A stretch of 64,000 nucleotides of DNA from Micromonospora siamensis (lineage in GTDB: Bacteria > Actinomycetota > Actinomycetes > Mycobacteriales > Micromonosporaceae): contig NZ_LT607751.1 in assembly GCF_900090305.1 (NCBI RefSeq), forward strand, positions 248,001 through 312,000. Direction: 5' to 3'. The translations under genes and the position numbers were made by a program. A model generated the notes under the pieces. It did not search any database. It was not told the DNA's origin and saw only the letters and a list, made by a program, of their open reading frames with translations. How positions within the stretch are numbered: position 1 is the stretch's first letter; each line of letters starts with the position of its first letter. Of the stretch, positions 58,484 through 64,000 are shown in pieces.

Positions 58484-58489
58484 ACCCTA
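58484..58489 (-). promoter_or_regulatory. -10 box of probable leaderless promoter for cbiZ
   Basis: TAGGGT on the minus strand is followed by 6 bases and the GTG at 58477. Confidence 0.5.
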
Positions 58490-58696
58490 CGGCCGGGGGC
58501 CGGAAACGCCCGACACCACCCGATCGGGTGGGTGATACTACTGCTAGATCAAGTCCCGGAGGTTACGCCCAACGATCAAGTTTCCAGGGGTGCGGCGCTG
58601 ATTGCCACTCACGTGCGCCTAGACTTGGCGACGCGCGAGGGATCAGCGGACGGCGGACCCGGGCCGACGGACGGCACGCGCAGGCGGAGGTGCGCG

Positions 58697-59374
58697 ATGG
58701 ACGAGGTACTGGCCCGCAGCGGGATCTTCCAGGGAGTCGACCCGGAGGCTGCCGAGGCGCTCGCCAAGGAGATGGAGACGATCGAGGTCCGCAAGGGCGA
58801 GATCGTGTTCAACGAGGGCGAGCCCGGCGACAGTCTCTACATCCTCCTGTCCGGCAAGATCAAGGTCGGTCGCCGGGCGGCGGACGGCCGGCAGAACCTG
58901 ATCGCCGTGATGGGACCGTCGGACATGGTCGGTGAGCTGTCGCTCTTCGACCCCGGCCCGCGGACGGCCACCGCCACCGCGGTGACCGACACCCGGCTGG
59001 TGCGCCTGCGCAAGCAGGCGCTGCGGCCGTGGCTGAACAACCGGCCCGAGATCGCCGAGCAGCTCCTGCGGGTGCTGGCCCGCCGGCTGCGCCGGACCAA
59101 CGACTCGCTGGCCGACCTGATCTTCACCGACGTGCCCGGCCGCGTCGCCAAGAACCTGCTCCAGATGGCCGGCCGGTTCGGCACCCGCGACGGCGGCGTG
59201 CTGCGGGTGACCCACGACCTCACCCAGGAGGAGATCGCCCAGCTCGTCGGCGCCTCCCGGGAGACCGTCAACAAGGCCCTGGCCGACTTCGCGTCGCGCG
59301 GCTGGCTGCGGCTGGACGGCAAGAGCATCATCATCCTCGACCCGGAGCGCCTGGCCCGCCGCGCACGGGTCTGA
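58697..59374 (+). CDS. crp: Crp/Fnr-family transcription regulator
   Basis: The 225-residue protein has an N-terminal cyclic-nucleotide-binding domain ([40 protein letters not shown] with the phosphate-binding cassette) and a C-terminal winged helix-turn-helix ([23 protein letters not shown]). It closely fits the actinobacterial Crp that binds cAMP and controls many operons. The ATG has a GGAGG site 6 bases upstream. It is monocistronic, with a strong terminator after it and about 220 bp of upstream region. Confidence 0.95.
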   Translation: MDEVLARSGIFQGVDPEAAEALAKEMETIEVRKGEIVFNEGEPGDSLYILLSGKIKVGRRAADGRQNLIAVMGPSDMVGELSLFDPGPRTATATAVTDTRLVRLRKQALRPWLNNRPEIAEQLLRVLARRLRRTNDSLADLIFTDVPGRVAKNLLQMAGRFGTRDGGVLRVTHDLTQEEIAQLVGASRETVNKALADFASRGWLRLDGKSIIILDPERLARRARV

Positions 59375-59393
59375 CGACCTCCGCACGAGCCTC

Positions 59394-59427
59394 CCGGCCC
59401 GGACCGCCGCTGTGCGGTCCGGGCCGG
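59394..59427 (+). terminator. Terminator after crp
   Basis: CCGGCCCGGACCGC and GCGGTCCGGGCCGG form a perfect 14-bp stem with a CGCTGT loop, followed by TCCCGTTT. It begins 20 bases after the crp stop. Confidence 0.85.
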
Positions 59428-59551
59428 TCCCGTTTCCCGCCCGGCCCGCGCTCCCGCCGGTTCCGGGCTTCCCGGGCCGGGGCGTGGCCGGCTCGTCTGC
59501 CCGAGGCAGAATCGCTGGACCTGCCGGCCGACCGCGGCGCAGGCTGGGCCG

Positions 59552-60313
59552 ATGGTCGAACGGGTAGCGGTCCTCTCCGACATCCACGGCGCGCTGCCGG
59601 CGCTGGAGGCCGTCCTGGCCGAGCCGGACGTCGCCGCCGCCGACCTGGTCGTCCTCACCGGCGACATCGCCGACGGCCCGCAGCCGGTCGAGGTGCTGGA
59701 CCTGCTCACCGCCCTCGGTGACCGGGCCCGCTGGGTCGGTGGCAACGGCGAACGGGAACTGGTCCAGGCCCGGTCCGGCCGGCCCGCGTCGTACGACGTC
59801 TCCAACTGGGCGGCCGCCCAGCTCCGGGACGACCAGGTGGCCCTGCTGGCCGGGCTGCCACCGACCCTCACACTGCCGGTGGCCGGCCTCGGCGAGGTGC
59901 TCTTCTGCCACGCCACCCCCCGCGACGACGAGGAGATGGTCGTCGTGGACTCCCGTCCGGCCCGCTGGGCGGAGGTGTTCGCGGGGCTCCGGCCCGAGGT
60001 CGGCACGGTCGTCTGCGGCCACACCCACATGCCGTACGCCCGGCTCGTCGACCGCCGGCTGGTGGTCAACCCGGGCAGCGTCGGCATGCCGTACGGCGGG
60101 GTCGGGGCGTGGTGGGCGCTGCTCGGGCCGGGCGTGCAGTTGCGACGGACCGCGTACGACGTGGACGCCGCCTGCGCCCGGGTGGCCGCGGAGTCGGGAT
60201 TCCCCGACGCCGCCGCCTGGGCCGACGAGTACCTCCGCTCCCGGCACAGCGACCTCGACGCGCTGGCCGCCTTCGGCCCGGGCGACGGGCGCCCGGCCGA
60301 GTCCGCGGGATGA
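59552..60313 (+). CDS. Metallophosphoesterase (YfcE/MJ0936-like)
   Basis: The 253-residue protein has the calcineurin-like metal motifs VAVLSDIHGALPAL, VVLTGDIADG, VGGNGERELV, LFCHATP and VCGHTHMPYARLV in order. Such enzymes hydrolyse phosphodiesters in the cytoplasm; the substrate is unknown. The segment CAGGCT lies 6 bases before the ATG and could be a weak -10. Confidence 0.88.
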   Translation: MVERVAVLSDIHGALPALEAVLAEPDVAAADLVVLTGDIADGPQPVEVLDLLTALGDRARWVGGNGERELVQARSGRPASYDVSNWAAAQLRDDQVALLAGLPPTLTLPVAGLGEVLFCHATPRDDEEMVVVDSRPARWAEVFAGLRPEVGTVVCGHTHMPYARLVDRRLVVNPGSVGMPYGGVGAWWALLGPGVQLRRTAYDVDAACARVAAESGFPDAAAWADEYLRSRHSDLDALAAFGPGDGRPAESAG

Positions 60314-60365
60314 GATGCCCCACCCCTTGCCGCCGGTAACGCTGCTGTTGGTGGGGATCGGCTGT

Positions 60366-60371
60366 TAGCCT
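60366..60371 (+). promoter_or_regulatory. -10 box of probable leaderless promoter for the acyltransferase
   Basis: TAGCCT is followed by 6 bases and the GTG at 60378. Confidence 0.5.
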
Positions 60372-60377
60372 TCGCCG

Positions 60378-62546
60378 GTGTTTCAGACCGAGCAGCCGGT
60401 CCGTCGGGCCCCCGCCGACGCCGCCACGCAGGAGATCCCGGCCGAGCCGGCCCGGTCCGACCGGGCGCCGCGGGCCGGGTTCCGCCCGGACATCGAGGGG
60501 CTGCGCTCGATCGCCGTGCTGCTGGTGGTGCTCTCGCACGCGGGGCTGAGCACGTTCGCCGGCGGGTACGTCGGCGTGGACGTCTTCTTCGTGATCTCCG
60601 GCTTCCTGATCACCTCGCTGTTGATGCGCGAGCTGGCCCGGACCGGCCGGATCTCCATCGCCGGTTTCTACGCCCGCCGGGCGGTACGCCTGCTGCCGGC
60701 CTCGTCGGTGGTGCTGCTGGCCACCCTCGCCGGGTCCTGGCTGTGGTTGTCGCCGCCGCGTTCGGCGCAGTACGTCTGGGACGCGGTGGCCAGCGCGACC
60801 TACTGGGTGAACATCCGGCTGGCGGTGACCGGGACCGACTACCTGGCCGCCGAGCAGACGCCGTCGCCGTTCCAGCACTTCTGGTCGCTGGCCGTGGAGG
60901 AGCAGTTCTACCTGGTCTGGCCGCTGCTGATCCTGGCGGCGGTGGGGCTCGCGCGGCTGCTGCGGGTGCGCCCCGGCTGGACCGTCGCGCCGGCCCTGGT
61001 CCTGCTCAGCGGCGCCTCCTTCTGGCTCAGCACGACCGAGACGACCCGGAGCGCGCCGTGGGCGTACTTCGGGATGCACACCCGGGCCTGGGAGCTTGGT
61101 CTGGGCGCGCTCGTCGCCCTCGGCGCGGCCCGGCTGGCCCGGTTGCCGCGGCCGCTGGCCGCGCTGCTCACCTGGGCCGGCCTGGCCGCCGTGCTGGTCG
61201 CCGCGCTGCGCTACGACGAGTCGACCTCCTTCCCCGGCACCGCCGCCGCGCTGCCCGTGCTGGGCACCGTGGCGATCATCGGCGGCGGCTGCGCGGCGCC
61301 GCGGTTCGGCGTCGAGGCGCTGCTGCGGTACCAGCCGTGGCAGCTGGTCGGCAAGCTCTCCTACGGCTGGTACCTGTGGCACTGGCCGGTGCTGATGATC
61401 GCCCCGGTGGCGCTGCTGCTGGAGCCGAGCGTGTGGGTCAACCTGGCGCTGTCGGCGGGCGCACTGGTGCTCGCCGGGCTCTCCCTGCTGCTGGTCGAGA
61501 ACCCGGTGCGGCACCGCCGCTCGCTGACCCGCCGGCCGGGTCGGGGCATCTCGCTGGGCCTGGGTCTCGGCTCGACGGTGGTCGCGGCCGCTCTCCTGGT
61601 GACCGCGTTCCCGCCGCAGCTGCCGCTGGGCCGCCCGGCCGCCGATCCGGCGACCGCCATGGCCGGCGCCGAGAACCCCGGCACCGTCCTCGCCGACCTG
61701 ATGCGGGAGGCGCAGCGGACCCGCCTGATCCCGGGGAACCTCACCCCGTCGGTCACCGACGCCGACGACGACCTGCCGGTCACCTACACCGACGGCTGCC
61801 ACCTGAGCTGGTCCGGCACCCGGCCGCCCGACCGGTGCTTCTACGGGGACCCGGACGCGAAGCGGACGATGGTGCTCTTCGGTGACTCGCACGCCGCCCA
61901 CTGGTTCCCGGGTCTGGACGCCGCCGCGAAGCAGACCGGATGGCGGCTGCTGTCGATGACCAAGAGCGGCTGCCCGGCGACCTCCACCTCGATCTGGGTG
62001 AGCAAGCTCAAGCGCACGTACTCCGGTTGCGACAGCTGGCGTTCGGCGGCGCTCACCCGGATCGAGAAGCTCAGGCCGGAACTGGTGGTGGTGGCCTCCA
62101 GCGTCACGTACGGCCCGGCGCCGGACCAGAGCGAAGAGGAATGGACCCGGGGCTGGGACGAGGGTTGGGGGACCACCTTCTCCCGGATCTCGCAGGCGGC
62201 CGACCGGGTCGCCCTGATCGGCGAGACCCCGGTCCTGCCGATCGGGGTCCAGGACTGCCTCGCCGAGAACCCGACCCAGGTGGCCAGGTGCGCCCGGCCG
62301 AAGGCCGACGTGCTGAGCTCCCCCGAGCTGCGCGCCACCGAGCGGCGGCAGGCCGATCGCCTCGGCGTGCAGGTGGTCGACCCGGTGCCGTGGCTCTGCC
62401 CGGCGCGGTGCGCGCCGCTGGTGGGCAACGTCCTCGTCTACCACGACACGAACCACCTCACCGCGACCTTCTCCCGGCTGCTGGCGCCGTTGCTCACCCG
62501 GGAACTGCGGCTGGCCGGGACGGCCGACACCACCACCGACGGCTGA
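60378..62546 (+). CDS. OafA-type acyltransferase with fused SGNH domain
   Basis: The 722-residue protein has an acyltransferase-3 membrane domain (about residues 35-420) starting with FRPDIEGLRSIAVLLVVLSHAG and GYVGVDVFFVISGFLI, about ten helices, and a C-terminal extracytoplasmic SGNH hydrolase-like domain with the catalytic serine in LFGDSHAAHW and a DTNHLT segment as the Asp-x-x-His motif. Such fusions O-acylate surface polysaccharides or peptidoglycan. The acceptor is unknown and no glycan cluster adjoins. Confidence 0.92.
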   Translation: MFQTEQPVRRAPADAATQEIPAEPARSDRAPRAGFRPDIEGLRSIAVLLVVLSHAGLSTFAGGYVGVDVFFVISGFLITSLLMRELARTGRISIAGFYARRAVRLLPASSVVLLATLAGSWLWLSPPRSAQYVWDAVASATYWVNIRLAVTGTDYLAAEQTPSPFQHFWSLAVEEQFYLVWPLLILAAVGLARLLRVRPGWTVAPALVLLSGASFWLSTTETTRSAPWAYFGMHTRAWELGLGALVALGAARLARLPRPLAALLTWAGLAAVLVAALRYDESTSFPGTAAALPVLGTVAIIGGGCAAPRFGVEALLRYQPWQLVGKLSYGWYLWHWPVLMIAPVALLLEPSVWVNLALSAGALVLAGLSLLLVENPVRHRRSLTRRPGRGISLGLGLGSTVVAAALLVTAFPPQLPLGRPAADPATAMAGAENPGTVLADLMREAQRTRLIPGNLTPSVTDADDDLPVTYTDGCHLSWSGTRPPDRCFYGDPDAKRTMVLFGDSHAAHWFPGLDAAAKQTGWRLLSMTKSGCPATSTSIWVSKLKRTYSGCDSWRSAALTRIEKLRPELVVVASSVTYGPAPDQSEEEWTRGWDEGWGTTFSRISQAADRVALIGETPVLPIGVQDCLAENPTQVARCARPKADVLSSPELRATERRQADRLGVQVVDPVPWLCPARCAPLVGNVLVYHDTNHLTATFSRLLAPLLTRELRLAGTADTTTDG

Positions 62547-62645
62547 CGGTCCCCCGCCGGGCACCTCGACGGGCTGCGGCGACAACCGCCTCGGCGGGGC
62601 ACCGACGGGAAGCTGCTCGCCGGGTCACCGCGATCGGGAAAAAGT

Positions 62646-62657
62646 CAGTCTTGACTG
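62646..62657. promoter_or_regulatory. Candidate TetR operator overlapping the -35
   Basis: CAGTC-TT-GACTG is a perfect inverted repeat that overlaps the -35 TTGACT (62651-62656) of the downstream TetR gene. The placement suggests autoregulation. Confidence 0.5.
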
Positions 62658-62679
62658 TTTGTTTCGGGGGCGGCACGCT
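62651..62679 (+). promoter_or_regulatory. Promoter of the TetR-type gene
   Basis: TTGACT (62651-62656) and CACGCT (62674-62679) are 17 bases apart; the start codon follows 6 bases later, giving a leaderless transcript. Confidence 0.5.
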
Positions 62680-62685
62680 GTCCCC

Positions 62686-63393
62686 GTGCCCGCCGCATCG
62701 ACCCGCGTCCCTCAGCAGCAACGCAGCCGAGCCACCCAGGCCCGGCTGCTGGAGGCGACCGTCGAGTGCCTGATCGAGCACGGCTGGTCCGGCACCACCA
62801 CCACGGTCGTGGCCGCCCGCGCCGGGGTCTCCCGGGGTGCCCAGCTGCACCACTACCCGACCAAGGCCGCCCTGGTCACCGCCGCCGTCGACCACCTGGC
62901 CGAACGGCGGGCGGTGGAGCTGCGCACCGAGGCCGACGCGCTGCCCGCCGGCCCGCGCCGGCTCGACCGGGTGGTCGACCTGCTCGCCGCCGCCTTCACC
63001 GGGCCGCTCTTCGTCGCCGCCCTGGAGCTGTGGGTGGCCGCGCGCACCGACGCCGAACTGCGCGACGCGCTGGTCCCCCTGGAGGCGCGGGTCGGCCGGG
63101 AGATGCACCGCCTCACCGTCGAGCTGCTCGGTGTGGACGAACGCCGCCCGGGCGTACGCGAGGCCGTGCAGGCCACCCTGGACCTGCTACGCGGGCTCGG
63201 CGTGGCCAACCTGCTCAGCGACGACTCGGCCCGCCGCACGGCCCTGCTCGGCACCTGGAAACGCCAGCTCGTCACCCTGCTCACCCCCGACGACGACCCG
63301 CAGGACCCGCACGACCTGCACGGCCGGGCCCGCACGAGCGACCCGCACGGCTCGACCGGCCCGCGGACCACGATGGACGGCGAGCGGCACTGA
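62686..63393 (+). CDS. TetR-family transcription regulator
   Basis: The 235-residue protein begins with a TetR DNA-binding domain (RATQARLLEATVECLIEHGWSGTTTTVVAARAGVSRGAQLHHYPTKAALV) and continues with an all-helical ligand domain; the last 30 residues are Asp/His-rich. The GTG at 62686 matches the predicted promoter; a TTG at 62659 is in frame but lies inside the promoter. It is likely to control itself and perhaps the following gene, 31 bp downstream. Confidence 0.9.
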   Translation: MPAASTRVPQQQRSRATQARLLEATVECLIEHGWSGTTTTVVAARAGVSRGAQLHHYPTKAALVTAAVDHLAERRAVELRTEADALPAGPRRLDRVVDLLAAAFTGPLFVAALELWVAARTDAELRDALVPLEARVGREMHRLTVELLGVDERRPGVREAVQATLDLLRGLGVANLLSDDSARRTALLGTWKRQLVTLLTPDDDPQDPHDLHGRARTSDPHGSTGPRTTMDGERH

Positions 63394-63424
63394 TCCCCTG
63401 ACCGGCCCACCACCCGGAGGCACC

Positions 63425-64000
63425 ATGGTCGACCTGACCGCACTGCTCGCGGACCTCGCCGCCGAGTCCGACCAGCTCGACGCCCTCGTCGCCCCGCTGC
63501 CTCCGCAGGGGTGGGCCCGCCCCACCCCGGCTCCCGGTTGGACGGTGGCCCACCAGATCGCGCATCTGGCCTGGACCGACCACGTGGCGCACCTCGCCGC
63601 CACCGACGCCGACGCCTTCTACGCCTCGGTCACCGCGGCGCCCGACCCGGCCCGGCTGGTCGACGACGGCGCGGAGTCCTTCCTCGCCCCGCCCGCCGAG
63701 CTGCTGGACCGCTGGCGGAACGGGCGGGCAGCGCTCGCCGCCGACCTGGCCGCCGCGCCGCCCGGCGAGAAGCTGCCCTGGTACGGCACCCGGATGTCGC
63801 CCACCTCGATGGCCACCGCCCGGCTGATGGAGACCTGGGCGCACGGTGAGGACGTCGCCGAGGCGCTCGGCCTGAGGCGTACCCCGACCGAGCGGCTGCG
63901 GCACGTCGCGCACCTCGGCTTCCGTACCCTCGGGCACGGCTTCGTCGCCCACGGCCGGGACGTGCCGGCGGCCCCGGTCCGGGTCGAACTGGCCGCGCCG
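63425..64000 (+). CDS. TIGR03084-type metal-binding protein (DinB/maleylpyruvate isomerase fold), truncated by window edge
   Basis: The first 192 residues are present. It starts MVDLTALLADLAAESDQLDAL and has the metal-site histidines of the mycothiol-dependent maleylpyruvate isomerase/DinB fold in VAHQIAHLAWTDHVAH, with METWAHGEDVAEALG further on. Function of the family is not established. A GGAGG ribosome site lies 4 bases before the ATG. It is probably co-transcribed with the TetR gene. Confidence 0.82.
   Translation, partial: MVDLTALLADLAAESDQLDALVAPLPPQGWARPTPAPGWTVAHQIAHLAWTDHVAHLAATDADAFYASVTAAPDPARLVDDGAESFLAPPAELLDRWRNGRAALAADLAAAPPGEKLPWYGTRMSPTSMATARLMETWAHGEDVAEALGLRRTPTERLRHVAHLGFRTLGHGFVAHGRDVPAAPVRVELAAP

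Noticed and set aside
1..64000. tRNA, rRNA genes or CRISPR arrays
   Set aside because: No cloverleaf with a CCA-adjacent acceptor, no rRNA-like block and no regularly spaced direct repeats with unique spacers were recognised by eye; a dedicated search could still find a tRNA.

Overview
The window is a very GC-rich chromosomal segment from a high-GC Gram-positive bacterium. The gene content (ESX-type EccC/EccD/mycosin, MarP-like protease, FtsH-Hpt-FolE block, septum-formation lipoprotein, actinobacterial Crp) points to Actinobacteria. The style of intergenic repeats and the gene neighbourhoods suggest Micromonosporaceae, but that family-level assignment is inference. Apart from one complete insertion sequence and a secretion-like gene cluster, most of the window is housekeeping DNA.

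Layout. 1-5.5 kb (minus): NAD synthesis (nadC partial, nadB), a septum-formation lipoprotein, and pantothenate synthesis (panD, panC, and a DUF2520 protein resembling the alternative ketopantoate reductase PanG). 5.7-8.0 kb (plus): a MidA/NDUFAF7-like methyltransferase overlapping a stand-alone nuoD. 8-10 kb (minus): a low-complexity membrane protein. 10-10.64 kb: 650 bp of repeats and hairpins without a gene. 10.6-14.3 kb: an osmoprotectant ABC transporter. 14.3-19 kb (minus): small membrane proteins, an orphan sugar-permease-like protein, DUF3180, folK, folB, folP. 19.3-32 kb (mostly plus): a cluster that reads as a stripped-down type IV secretion apparatus (VirB2-, VirB3/PrgI-, VirB4-, VirB6-, VirB8-like proteins and a two-domain wall hydrolase), followed by an FtsK-like protein with degraded ATPase motifs and a coiled-coil membrane protein. 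It separates folP from folE. 32-36.7 kb (minus): folE, ftsH, an intact IS5-family insertion, hpt. 37-44 kb: GlxA-type regulator, gamma-glutamyltransferase, tilS, zinc protease, PBP4. 44.1-51.5 kb: pyrophosphatase and an ESX (type VII) core of eccD, eccC and mycP. 51.6-64 kb: two PAP2 phosphatases, MarP-like protease, NUDIX, TlpA-like lipoprotein, nth, CapA, cbiZ, crp, phosphoesterase, acyltransferase, TetR regulator, and a truncated metal-binding protein.

Two points stand out. First, several same-strand gene junctions are bridged by a very short ORF whose start codon overlaps the upstream stop (GTGA or ATGA) and whose stop overlaps the downstream start (GTGA or ATGA). Three junctions carry well-preserved copies of one 60-bp, 20-codon repeat (one junction has two in tandem), a fourth has a degraded copy, and three more have unrelated sequences with the same architecture. 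Second, the type IV secretion-like cluster has no relaxase or integrase in view and lies downstream of a candidate SOS (LexA-type) box and a good promoter.

Many genes have a TANNNT -10 hexamer 6-7 bases before the start codon, consistent with leaderless mRNAs. No tRNA, rRNA or CRISPR array was recognised. All functional calls are from reading motifs; no database search was possible.
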